Made by a program: the position numbers and the translations under genes. A stretch of 54,184 nucleotides of DNA, from positions 1 to 54,184 of the forward strand of contig JAFEFQ010000253.1 of assembly GCA_018240505.1 (NCBI GenBank), given 5' to 3'. Below the pieces are notes generated by a model. The model was not told where the DNA came from and searched no databases. It was given only the letters and a program-made list of their open reading frames with translations. Source of the DNA: Pseudomonadota bacterium. Its GTDB lineage: Bacteria > Pseudomonadota > Gammaproteobacteria > Xanthomonadales > Rhodanobacteraceae. Of the stretch, positions 17,814 through 26,733 are shown piece by piece. Position 1 is the stretch's first letter. Every line of letters starts with the position of its first letter.

Positions 17814-18770
17814 ATGCGTCGGATCATTCGCTGTTTGCTGCCGGGCCTCGTCGTTGGATTGCTGCCGCTGGATGTGTTTGCCTGTTCGGCCTGTGGCTGC
17901 ACGCTGAGCTCGGATTGGGGCAGCCAGGGATTGGTCACGAGCAAGGGCTGGCGCTTCGACGCGCGCTTCGACTTCTTCGACCAGGATCAGCTGCGCGAAG
18001 GCACGAGCAGCGTGGCGCGTGCGGGTCTCGCGATCCCGAACGCGCGCGAAGTGCAGCAGTACACGACCAACCGCAACTACACGTTCGCGCTCGACTACAG
18101 CCCGGGCAAGGACTGGGGCGTCAGCGTTGCGCTGCCGTGGTTCAACCGCTCGCACGGCACGATCGTCGCGGGCGACGAGGCCGTTTCGACCTCGCACGAC
18201 CAGGGCATCGGCGACCTGCGCGTGCTCGCGCGCTATTCCGGCTTCGATGCGCAGCGTGCGACCGGCATCGAGTTCGGCCTGAAGCTTCCGACCGGTACAT
18301 TCGCCAGCAAGTTCGAAACCGGGCCACAGGAGGGCGAGACCATTGATCGCGGGCTGCAGCTCGGCACCGGCACCACCGATCTGCTGCTCGGTGCGTACCA
18401 TTTCGGCGCGTTCAACGCGGACTGGGGCTACTTCGGCCAAGCGCTGCTGCAGTTGCCGCTGAACTCGCGCGAGGACTTCAAGTCCGGTGCCGGCCTCAAC
18501 CTCAACGCCGGCCTGCGCTACACCGCGAGCGAAACCTTCGTGCCGCAATTGCAGGTCAACGCGCGCATCGAGAAGCGCGAGCGCGGCGCCAACGCCGACG
18601 TCGACAACAGCGGCGCGACCCTGATCTACCTCAGTCCCGGCGTGACGTGGAATTTCTCGCACCGGTTTTCCGCCTATGCGTTCGCGCAGATGCCGCTGCA
18701 CCAGCGCGTCAACGGACTGCAGATCGAGACGCGCTGGTCGGGCTCGGTGGGGTTGCACTACATCTTCTGA
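17814..18770 (+). CDS. Putative outer-membrane beta-barrel with N-terminal CSACGC motif
   Basis: A 318-residue exported protein. A signal peptide (residues 1-23) is followed immediately by C24-S-A-C27-G-C29, then a series of amphipathic strands with aromatic girdles ending in the terminal Phe (GSVGLHYIF), as in outer-membrane barrels. It looks like the PF13557 (phenol MetA-type) transporter-like barrels. The three clustered cysteines at the mature N-terminus could bind a metal or cofactor. GAAGGA precedes the ATG. The cargo is unknown and the neighbours do not help. Confidence 0.7.
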   Translation: MRRIIRCLLPGLVVGLLPLDVFACSACGCTLSSDWGSQGLVTSKGWRFDARFDFFDQDQLREGTSSVARAGLAIPNAREVQQYTTNRNYTFALDYSPGKDWGVSVALPWFNRSHGTIVAGDEAVSTSHDQGIGDLRVLARYSGFDAQRATGIEFGLKLPTGTFASKFETGPQEGETIDRGLQLGTGTTDLLLGAYHFGAFNADWGYFGQALLQLPLNSREDFKSGAGLNLNAGLRYTASETFVPQLQVNARIEKRERGANADVDNSGATLIYLSPGVTWNFSHRFSAYAFAQMPLHQRVNGLQIETRWSGSVGLHYIF

Positions 18771-18858
18771 CCGCGGTCGCGACGCCGGGCGCCGGCGTTC
18801 CGGCGTGCACACGAGCATGGGACGCGCTAGACTCCGAGCCGCTCATCAGGGGTAGGGA

Positions 18859-19897
<1,039 letters not shown>

Positions 19898-19963
19898 ATC
19901 GCATAAGCGAGCCGCTTATTGTCTTCGACGCGTCCGGTTCAGTCAAGAGTTCAGGGAAAGAAG

Positions 19964-20521
19964 TTATCGGCCAAGGCCCGCACAGGCCGCTGCGGCTCGC
20001 GCCGGGTCGGGCCGCGCGTCGCGTACGCGGCCGGGGTTGCTGACGACGACGGCGGTGGCCTCGCTGGCGCCGCGGCGGTCGCAGATCGTGTAGGTGAGAT
20101 CGGTGCCGCTGGCGCTGCCGTCGGGACGGTAGCGGACGAACTTGCGGCCGCTGCTGGTCGCGATCGCGATGCCGGGCTGGGCGTCGACGACCTGGAGCAG
20201 GGGCTCGTCCTCGTCACGGCGGTTGTTCTGGTTGGCGTCTTCGAACACGATCCAGCCGCGCTGCCACCAGATGCCGTCCGCGCAGCTTGCATGGTCGCTG
20301 CTCGGGCAGACGATCGTCTCACGATGCGTGCTGACCGAGCTCATGCGCGCAAGATTGAGCGAACCCACCAGCATGTCGTGCGCACTGCGTGAGTGGCCGC
20401 GCTGGATCAGGTTGCCGAGGGCGGGCGCGCTGAGCGAGGCCAGCACCGCGACAATGGCGAGGGTAAAGATCAATTCGATGAGCGTGATGCCGAGCTGGTT
20501 TGCTGCCGGGAAATTGCGCAT
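19964..20521 (-). CDS. GspH/FimT-type minor pseudopilin
   Basis: A 185-residue type IV pilin-like protein. It has a short positive leader, a prepilin peptidase site (Q-L-G before ITLIELIFTLAIVAVLASL, with the +5 Glu) and one N-terminal transmembrane helix, then a C-terminal globular domain with two cysteine pairs (VCPSSDHASC; TICDRRG). This matches the FimT/GspH group that primes or binds DNA in type IV pili. ATG at 20521 is preferred over the upstream TTG (20539) because AAGGAAAAGG precedes it. No other pilus gene is adjacent, which is unusual. Confidence 0.88.
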   Translation of the reverse strand: MRNFPAANQLGITLIELIFTLAIVAVLASLSAPALGNLIQRGHSRSAHDMLVGSLNLARMSSVSTHRETIVCPSSDHASCADGIWWQRGWIVFEDANQNNRRDEDEPLLQVVDAQPGIAIATSSGRKFVRYRPDGSASGTDLTYTICDRRGASEATAVVVSNPGRVRDARPDPARAAAACAGLGR

Positions 20522-20659
20522 GACCTTTTCCTTGTTCAAGGTGGGGTCAAGTTAGGCCGCAGCGTGAAACGGCGATATGCGCGCCGGCGGTGCGCATGCG
20601 TAGGAATTTGCCGATCCGGCATGTGCGACGGCGCGGCGGTCGCCGGCGTGGTCCGCGTC

Positions 20660-21511
20660 TTACTCCTGCGTCAGCCACTCAACGCGGTGGCTCGCGCGCG
20701 GGCTGCGCGCGAGCAGGCGTTGAAGGTCGGGCAGCAGTCGCGCGAGCCAGGCGTCGAATTGCCACGGCGCGTTGACGATGACCATGCCGCAGCCGTTGAG
20801 GCGCAGCGGCGAGTCGTCGGCGTCGATCATCAGTTCGGCGACCAGCGTCTTCCGGATGCCGCGTGCCGCGAACCAGCGCTGGAACGGCAGCACCTGCCGA
20901 TGCAGCTTGATCGGATACCAGATGGCGTAGATGCCGGTCGGCCAGTGGCTGTGGGCATTCGCCAACGCGGCTTCGATCGCGCGGAACTCGGCTTCCTGCG
21001 CCTCGAACGGCGGATCGATCAGGACCACGCCGCGGCGTTCCTTGGGCGGCACGAGCCCGGGAAGCGCGGCATAGCCGTCGCGCTGGTGCACGCCGACACG
21101 GCGGTCGCCGGCGAACAGCTTCCTGAGCGCCGCCGTTTCGGCGTCCTGCACTTCGCACAGCGCGATGCGGTCGTTTTCGCGCAGGGCAAGGCTTGCGATC
21201 AGCGGCGAGCCGGGATAGACGTTCAGATGGCCATTTGCGTCGGCCGCATTCGCCGCACGCAGCAGGTCGAAGTAGGGACGCAGGCTGTCGGGCAGGTTCG
21301 CGGCGGCGAGCAGGCGCTGCACGCCGTCGACGAACTCGCCGGTCTTGCGCGCTTCCTCGTGGCGCAGGTCGTAGCGGCCGGCGCCGGCATGCGTGTCGAT
21401 GTAGCAGAACGGCGCGGGCTTGGTCTTCAGCGCGTCGAGGAGGCCGATCAGGATCGCATGCTTGAAGACATCGGCGAAATTGCCGGCGTGGAAGGCGTGG
21501 CGGTAGTTCAT
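20660..21511 (-). CDS. rlmJ: 23S rRNA (adenine(2030)-N6)-methyltransferase
   Basis: A 283-residue RlmJ homologue, which methylates A2030 of 23S rRNA using SAM. The start MNYRHAFHAGNFADVFKH is the family's hallmark; YIDTHAGAGRYDL is the SAM-binding motif and LIDPPFE is the N6-adenine methyltransferase D-P-P-F motif. Length is normal. Its ATG lies three bases from the end of the repeat element at 21514-21745, so its leader RNA would begin in or beyond that element. Confidence 0.97.
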   Translation of the reverse strand: MNYRHAFHAGNFADVFKHAILIGLLDALKTKPAPFCYIDTHAGAGRYDLRHEEARKTGEFVDGVQRLLAAANLPDSLRPYFDLLRAANAADANGHLNVYPGSPLIASLALRENDRIALCEVQDAETAALRKLFAGDRRVGVHQRDGYAALPGLVPPKERRGVVLIDPPFEAQEAEFRAIEAALANAHSHWPTGIYAIWYPIKLHRQVLPFQRWFAARGIRKTLVAELMIDADDSPLRLNGCGMVIVNAPWQFDAWLARLLPDLQRLLARSPRASHRVEWLTQE

Positions 21512-21513
21512 AA

Positions 21514-21745
21514 GGGCACTTTGAAAAACCGTAGCGAGCGAAGAGCCGATCTTGTCTAGGATCGGGCGCGTCGCCGGAGCGCAGGAACCGGAGTGTACAG
21601 ACAGTACATGAGGATGACTCGCCGCATCTGCGGCTCGCCCTGCGGGCCATTCGCTGCGCGAATGTTCGCTTCGGCATCCTGCCTGCGCAGTCCGAGCACC
21701 GCCCGCGCGCAAATTGTCGAGCGCAGTAGGTTTTTCGAAGTGCCC
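21514..21745. repeat. Structured TIR-bounded intergenic element, copy 1
   Basis: A 232-bp element ending in GGGCACTTTGAAAAACC (21514-21530) and GGTTTTTCGAAGTGCCC (21729-21745), inverted repeats matching at 16 of 17 positions. The interior contains hairpins CCGATC/GATCGG (around 21545-21563) and TGTAC/GTACA (21594-21608), and a copy-specific 75-bp insert (about 21616-21690) of small palindromes. It fills the divergent spacer between rlmJ and copL, so both promoters lie in or next to it. No flanking direct repeat is evident. The other copies are at 25825-25980 and 34863-35004. Confidence 0.85.
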
Positions 21746-21807
21746 GTAGCGGAATCGTAGCATCCGTGCCGCTTGCATCGCCCTCGTCGCGGGGGCACCA
21801 TGCGCGC

Positions 21808-22224
21808 ATGCAGCGCAGCCGTCGCCCCTCGTTCCGTTTGCAGCGCTTGGCGCGCGGCGGGTTTGCGCGCCTGTTCGCGCATGCGATGGCGGTATTGCTC
21901 GTGCTGGCGAATCTTTCCGCGTGGGCGATGCCGGCTGTACAGACGCCGGGCGCGATGGCACCACGGGCGGCGTCGGCGGCGGCACATCATCACTGCGACG
22001 AAATCGCCTCGCCGGCGCACGCGGGCAAGGACAAGGCGGCGCACGGCAAGGGCTGCCCCTGTTGCGTGGGCGGCGCCTGCGCCTGCCTGCATTCGTGCTC
22101 CGCTGCGTTGGACACGGGGTTACCCGATCTCGCATCGCCCCCAGCGGCGTCATTGCCGCAGTTGGACAGTGCCGTCTTTTTCGACGCCGGCGGCGAGCGC
22201 CGGCTGAGACCGCCGATCGCCTGA
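21808..22224 (+). CDS. copL: CopL-like metal-binding leader protein of the cop operon
   Basis: A 138-residue exported small protein. A signal-like hydrophobic stretch (AHAMAVLLVLANLSAWA) precedes a His/Cys-rich segment with HHHCDE and the cluster G-C-P-C-C-V-G-G-A-C-A-C-L-H-S-C, suited to binding copper. Its position directly upstream of copA and copB matches CopL of xanthomonads, which is required for copper-induced cop expression. The start is uncertain: ATG 21808 is taken, GTG 21766 is possible, and neither has a strong ribosome-binding site. Copy 1 of the repeat element lies immediately upstream. Confidence 0.72.
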   Translation: MQRSRRPSFRLQRLARGGFARLFAHAMAVLLVLANLSAWAMPAVQTPGAMAPRAASAAAHHHCDEIASPAHAGKDKAAHGKGCPCCVGGACACLHSCSAALDTGLPDLASPPAASLPQLDSAVFFDAGGERRLRPPIA

Positions 22225-22309
22225 CTCGTTCGAGGCTTCGTTCCGCCGCGCGAGATGCGCGCGCGGATGACCCTGCGCGCCGCGCGCGCCGCGCAACGAC
22301 ACGAGTACG

Positions 22310-24076
22310 ATGAACAGATACGACCCAATCCCTTTGGCGGAGCGCCTCACGCTGCCGTCGCGCCGGCGCTTCGTGCAGGGCCTGACGCTCGGCGGCCTCG
22401 TCGCCGGCTTCGACCTCGACGCGCGCGCGGCCGCCACGGCCTCGCCCGCGCCGCAAGTCCCGGTGCTGTCGGGCAGCGAATTCGATCTCACGATCGGCAC
22501 GATGCCGGTAAACGTCACCGGCGCGCGGCGCATCGCCACGGTCGTCAACGGCTCGATGCCCGCGCCCGTGCTGCGCTGGCGCGAGGGCGACACGGTGACG
22601 CTGCGTGTGCGCAATACGCTGGCGACGACCAGTTCGATCCACTGGCACGGCATGATCGTGCCGGCCGACATGGATGGCGTGCCGGGCCTCTCCTTCATGG
22701 GCATCGCGCCCGGCGAAACGTATGCCTATCGCTTCAAGGTCAACCAGAGCGGCACGTACTGGTATCACAGCCACTCGCGTTTCCAGGAGCAGATAGGCCT
22801 CTACGGCGCGATCGTGATCGAACCACGCGAGCAGCGCGTGCGCGCCGATCGCGAGCATGTCGTGCTGCTGTCCGACTGGAGCGACGCCGATCCGGAGTGG
22901 TTGTTCGCGACGCTGAAGAAACAGGGCGACTACTTCAATTTCGGCAAGCAGACCGTCGGCGACTTTCTGCGCGACGCGCACGCACGCGGGCTGTCTGGTG
23001 CGCTGGCGGAACGACGCATGTGGAACCAGATGCGCATGAACCCGACCGATCTCGCCGACGTATCGGCCTACGCCTACACCTATCTGATGAACGGCGCGCC
23101 GCCCGCGGCGAACTGGACGGGGCTGTTCGCGCGCGGGGAAAAGGTGCGCCTGCGCTTCATCAACGGCTCGTCGATGAGCTTCTTCGACGTGCGCATTCCC
23201 GGATTGAAGATGCGCGTCGTCGCCGCCGACGGACAGGAAGTCGAGCCGGTCACGGTCGACGAATTCCGCATCGGCAACGCGGAGACGTTCGACGTGATCG
23301 TCGAGCCCGATGCCGATCGCGCCTACACCATCTTTGCCCAATCGATGGACCGGTCGGGATACGCGCGCGGTACGCTTGCCCCGCGCGCGGGCATGAGTGC
23401 CGAAGTGCCCGCGCTCGATCCGCGCCCGCGGCTGACGATGCGCGACATGATGGGCGACATGGACCATTCGGCGATGCCGGGCATGGATCACTCGAAGATG
23501 GACCACGGCGCCATGCCCGGCATGAAAGGCATGGAAGGCGGTTGCGGCAGCATGCCAATGCCCGTGGCGTCGACCCCTTTGAAAACCGGGCCAACGATCG
23601 ACATGCTCGTCGCCACGCCGCGCACGAATCTCGACGATCCCGGCATCGGCCTGCGCGACAACGGCCGGCGCGTGCTGACCTACGCCGACCTGCGCACGCC
23701 GGGCGCGCCGATCAGCGCCGACCCGCAGCGCGAGATCGAGCTGCATCTGACCGGGCACATGGAACGCTATATCTGGTCGTTCGACGGCAAAAAATTCTCC
23801 GATGCGCAGCCGCTGCGGCTCCGGCACGGTGAACAAGTGCGCATCAGCCTGATCAACGACACGATGATGACGCATCCGATCCACCTGCACGGCATGTGGA
23901 GCGAGCTGGAAACGCCGCAGGGCGAATTCCGGGTCAGAAAGCACACGCTCGTCGTCCAGCCCGCGCAGAAAATCAGCTATCGCGTCAACGCCGATGCGCT
24001 CGGCAGCTGGGCCTACCACTGCCATCTGCTTTTCCACATGGAAGCGGGCATGTTCCGCGTCGTGGAGGTGAAGTGA
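22310..24076 (+). CDS. copA: Copper resistance multicopper oxidase CopA
   Basis: A 588-residue periplasmic multicopper oxidase that oxidises Cu(I) and sequesters copper. A twin-arginine signal (SRRRFVQG, residues 17-24) fits Tat export. All copper-site motifs are present: H111-W-H113, H153-S-H155, HPIHLHG and HCHLLFHMEAGM. A Met/His-rich insert (MRDMMGDMDHSAMPGM onward, about residues 380-415) provides extra copper-binding sites, typical of CopA. Its stop overlaps the copB start (TGATG). Confidence 0.97.
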   Translation: MNRYDPIPLAERLTLPSRRRFVQGLTLGGLVAGFDLDARAAATASPAPQVPVLSGSEFDLTIGTMPVNVTGARRIATVVNGSMPAPVLRWREGDTVTLRVRNTLATTSSIHWHGMIVPADMDGVPGLSFMGIAPGETYAYRFKVNQSGTYWYHSHSRFQEQIGLYGAIVIEPREQRVRADREHVVLLSDWSDADPEWLFATLKKQGDYFNFGKQTVGDFLRDAHARGLSGALAERRMWNQMRMNPTDLADVSAYAYTYLMNGAPPAANWTGLFARGEKVRLRFINGSSMSFFDVRIPGLKMRVVAADGQEVEPVTVDEFRIGNAETFDVIVEPDADRAYTIFAQSMDRSGYARGTLAPRAGMSAEVPALDPRPRLTMRDMMGDMDHSAMPGMDHSKMDHGAMPGMKGMEGGCGSMPMPVASTPLKTGPTIDMLVATPRTNLDDPGIGLRDNGRRVLTYADLRTPGAPISADPQREIELHLTGHMERYIWSFDGKKFSDAQPLRLRHGEQVRISLINDTMMTHPIHLHGMWSELETPQGEFRVRKHTLVVQPAQKISYRVNADALGSWAYHCHLLFHMEAGMFRVVEVK

Positions 24077-25008
24077 TGCGCGGCGCGAATCATGTTCTTG
24101 CCGCCGCTCTCCTCGTGGCGGTTGCGGCACATGCGCAGGCGCAGGCCGACACCGCGCATGCGCATCCCGCGGCTGCGGCGAAGCCGGCAAAAAACGCCGC
24201 AATCGCGCCAGCCGGAAAACCGGCAGCGGAAGCGGCCGACGCGCATGCGCATCATCACGATCACGTGGCCGTGCCGGCGGACAACCCGGCTACTGTCGAC
24301 CACGTCCCGCCCGAGCCGCCGCAGCACGTCATGGCGCCGATGTCCGACGCGGAGATGACGCACGCGATGGCGATGGACGACACGGCGAAGCTGTTCATGT
24401 TCAAGCTCGACACGTTCGAACGCGCGAAGAGCAGCGATGCGTATTCGAGCGCGTGGAACGCGCGGGCCTGGTACGGCGGCGACTTCGACAAGCTGCTGTT
24501 GCGCAGCGAAGGCGAGCGTGAGCAGGGGAAGACCGACGCGCGCGTCGAAGCCGCGTGGAATCATGCCTTCGCGAGCTTCTGGGACTGGCAGCTCGGCGTG
24601 CGCCACGACTTCGGCGGCGGTCCGTCGCGCGACTGGGCGGCGTTCGGCGTGCAGGGCCTCGCGCCGTACTGGTTCGACATCGAAGCGACGGCTTACCTCG
24701 GCGAGGGCGGGCGCACGGCGTTCGGCCTGCGCGCCGAATACGAGCTGTTGCTGAGCCAGTGCCTGATCCTGCAGCCCGAACTCGAACTCAATTTCTACGG
24801 CAGGAACGACCGCGCGCGCGGCGTCGCGTCCGGCCTCGGCGATGCGGAGTTGGGCCTGCGCCTGCGCTATGAAATCCGCCGCGAGTTCGCGCCGTATGTC
24901 GGCGTCGTGCGCAAGGTTCGGCGCGGCTTCGACGAGCGCCCGTTCGGTTTCGAGCGCGTCGACCGCGGCGAGACGCAGATCGTCGCCGGACTACGGATGT
25001 GGTTCTAG
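24076..25008 (+). CDS. copB: Copper resistance outer-membrane protein CopB
   Basis: A 310-residue CopB, an outer-membrane barrel that works with CopA in copper sequestration or efflux. After a signal peptide comes a His/Met-rich linker (DAHAHHHDHVAVP, then MAPMSDAEMTHAMAMDD) and a C-terminal barrel ending in Phe (GLRMWF). The ATG at 24076 shares one base with the copA stop and has GGAGGTGA upstream, so the two genes are coupled. It is shorter than plasmid-type CopB because the Met-rich repeat section is brief. Confidence 0.94.
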   Translation: MRGANHVLAAALLVAVAAHAQAQADTAHAHPAAAAKPAKNAAIAPAGKPAAEAADAHAHHHDHVAVPADNPATVDHVPPEPPQHVMAPMSDAEMTHAMAMDDTAKLFMFKLDTFERAKSSDAYSSAWNARAWYGGDFDKLLLRSEGEREQGKTDARVEAAWNHAFASFWDWQLGVRHDFGGGPSRDWAAFGVQGLAPYWFDIEATAYLGEGGRTAFGLRAEYELLLSQCLILQPELELNFYGRNDRARGVASGLGDAELGLRLRYEIRREFAPYVGVVRKVRRGFDERPFGFERVDRGETQIVAGLRMWF

Positions 25009-25012
25009 TCTT

Positions 25013-25035
25013 CCCTTCTCCCGGCGGGAGAAGGG
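25013..25035. terminator. Hairpin between convergent copB and ygiD
   Basis: CCCTTCTCCC (25013-25022) and GGGAGAAGGG (25026-25035) are exact inverted repeats with a 3-base loop. It lies 4 bases after copB and 7 bases after the end of ygiD. There is no T-run, so it is either a bidirectional transcription barrier or a common intergenic repeat. Confidence 0.5.
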
Positions 25036-25042
25036 ATGCGCA

Positions 25043-25816
25043 TCAACTCAGCAGCACCGACGTCATCGAAATCGTGCCGAAGTAGCCGACGGTGTGGAAC
25101 GATGCGGTATCGTCGTCGCGGCGTGCGCCGAGCACGTAAAGCAGAGGCAGGTAGTGCTCGGGCGTCGGTACCGCGAGCGCGGCCTGTGGATCGAGCGCGC
25201 GCCAGTCGAACAGGTCCGTGTCGCGGCCGGCGGCGATGCGTTCGCGCACGCTTTCGTCGAAGCGCACGGTCCAGTCGGTCGGACGCGGGTCGTGGAAGTT
25301 GAGCGTGCGCAGGTTGTGCACGATGTTGCCGCTGCCGAGGATCAGCACGCCTTCGTCGCGCAGCGCGCCGAGTTCGCGGCCGATCGCGTGGTGGAAGGCG
25401 CCGGGCCGCGCGCTGTCGATGCTCAGTTGCAGCGTCGGCACGTCGGCCTGCGGGTACATGATCTCGAGCACGCTCCACGTGCCGTGGTCGAGGCCCCATT
25501 CCGGCGTCGTGGCCACTTTTGTGCTTTTCACCAGACCGGCGATGCGCTGCGCGAGCGCGGGATCGCCCGGCGCCGGATAGCGCACGTCGAACAGCGCCTG
25601 CGGGAAGCCGTAGAAATCGTGGATCGTCTGCGGCTGCGGCGCGGCGCAGACGAAGCTGCCGCGCGTTTCCCAATGCGCGGAGACGCACAGGATCGCCTTC
25701 GGTTTCGGCAGGCGCGCGGCCAGCTCCTGCCAGCCGCGCGTGAAGGCGTTGTCCTCGATCGCGTTCATCGGCGAACCGTGGCCGACGAACAGGGTTGGCA
25801 TGCGGGTCGTGTTCAT
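25043..25816 (-). CDS. ygiD: DODA-type extradiol aromatic ring-opening dioxygenase (YgiD-like)
   Basis: A 257-residue member of the YgiD/4,5-DOPA extradiol dioxygenase family (LigB-like fold), with metal-site histidines in FVGHGSPMNAI, VSAHWETRG and HGTWSVL, and SGNIVHNLRTL further on. Such enzymes open catechol rings using one divalent metal. The ATG at 25816 is only three bases from the direct repeat flanking element copy 2. Removing the element and one direct repeat would leave this ATG four bases after the stop of the NAD(P)-binding gene, so the pair was probably an operon. Confidence 0.93.
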   Translation of the reverse strand: MNTTRMPTLFVGHGSPMNAIEDNAFTRGWQELAARLPKPKAILCVSAHWETRGSFVCAAPQPQTIHDFYGFPQALFDVRYPAPGDPALAQRIAGLVKSTKVATTPEWGLDHGTWSVLEIMYPQADVPTLQLSIDSARPGAFHHAIGRELGALRDEGVLILGSGNIVHNLRTLNFHDPRPTDWTVRFDESVRERIAAGRDTDLFDWRALDPQAALAVPTPEHYLPLLYVLGARRDDDTASFHTVGYFGTISMTSVLLS

Positions 25817-25819
25817 GGC

Positions 25820-25985
25820 CTCAGAACCTGTCCTCAAAGCTACTGCGCTCGATAATTTGCGCGCCGGCGGTGCTCGGAATCCTCATGTACTCGATTGTAC
25901 ACTCCGGTTCCTGCGCTCCGGCGACGCGCCCGATTCCAGACAGGATCGGCTCTTCGCTCGCTACGCTTTGAGGGCAGGTTCTCAG
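25820..25985. repeat. Structured TIR-bounded element, copy 2, with 5-bp flanking direct repeats
   Basis: The element proper is 25825-25980, on the opposite strand to copies 1 and 3. Termini AACCTGTCCTCAAAGC (25825-25840) and GCTTTGAGGGCAGGTT (25965-25980) are inverted repeats (15 of 16). They differ from the termini of copies 1 and 3, while the interior is nearly identical to theirs. CTCAG occurs directly on both sides (25820-25824, 25981-25985), as a target-site duplication would. The left flank ends three bases before the ygiD ATG; the right flank contains the TGA stop of the next gene. Confidence 0.85.
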
Positions 25986-26623
25986 TATGCCACCGTGATG
26001 CGCTGGCGCGGCTTGTCGTCCTTCTCGACGCGATCGAGAATGGCGACCGCGTAGTCGGGCACGGTGATGCGGCTGACGCCGTTCGCGTCGGCCAGCAACT
26101 GGTTGCCGCCGATGCGGTACTTGCCGCTGCGTTCGCCGTCGACGAGCAACGCGGGGGGACTCACGTAGGTCCAGTCGATGTCTGCCTTCGAGTGGCGGAA
26201 TATCCTCAGCGCCTCGGCCTGCGCATTCGCCTCGGGCAGCCAGTCCTTCGGGAACTGCGGCGACGAGGAGACGGTCACGCCCGGCGCGGTTTCAAGGCTG
26301 CCGGCGCCACCGACCCAAATCAGGCGTCTCACGCCCGCAGCGGGCAAGACATCGAGCAAGGTCGCCGCGTATTGCGGAATCCGCCAGGCGTCGCTGTCGC
26401 GGCGCCCGGACAGGCTCGCGATCGCGGCGTCGACGCCCTCGAGCGCCGCGCGGTACGAGGCCGGATTGCCGAGGTCGCCGACGACGACCTCGACCTTCGG
26501 ATTGCGGATGTTCGCGCGCTCCGGATCGCGCACGACGGCAATCACGTCGTGGCCGCGAGCGACCGCTTCGTTGAGGATGCCGTGGCCGATATGACCGCCG
26601 GCGCCGAACAGGGCGATTTTCAT
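25982..26623 (-). CDS. NAD(P)-binding atypical short-chain reductase
   Basis: A 213-residue Rossmann-fold protein of the NAD(P)H-binding/NmrA-like group: MKIALFGAGGHIGHGILNEAVARGH at the N-terminus, VVVGDLGNPASY, LIWVGGAGSLE and the YVSPPALL segment. It resembles YwnB/BVR-like reductases of unknown substrate. The ATG at 26623 is the family start; upstream frame is unrelated. Its stop codon (25982-25984) lies in the 5-bp direct repeat that borders element copy 2, placing the insertion exactly at the gene end. Confidence 0.88.
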   Translation of the reverse strand: MKIALFGAGGHIGHGILNEAVARGHDVIAVVRDPERANIRNPKVEVVVGDLGNPASYRAALEGVDAAIASLSGRRDSDAWRIPQYAATLLDVLPAAGVRRLIWVGGAGSLETAPGVTVSSSPQFPKDWLPEANAQAEALRIFRHSKADIDWTYVSPPALLVDGERSGKYRIGGNQLLADANGVSRITVPDYAVAILDRVEKDDKPRQRITVAY

Positions 26624-26733
26624 GGGCGTGCTCGCAGGTCTGGGAGGACGCCAATAGCATGCGTCCACGCGCGTGCCGATACAATCGCGGTGAATGGAAC
26701 GCTGTGTCCGCACAAACGGGTGTCGCCGGTTCG

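Noticed and set aside
20660..24202. 1180-codon minus-strand open frame
   Set aside because: Only the first part (rlmJ, 20660-21511) is protein-like; the rest runs through the repeat element and antisense to copL and copA, a GC-rich shadow frame.
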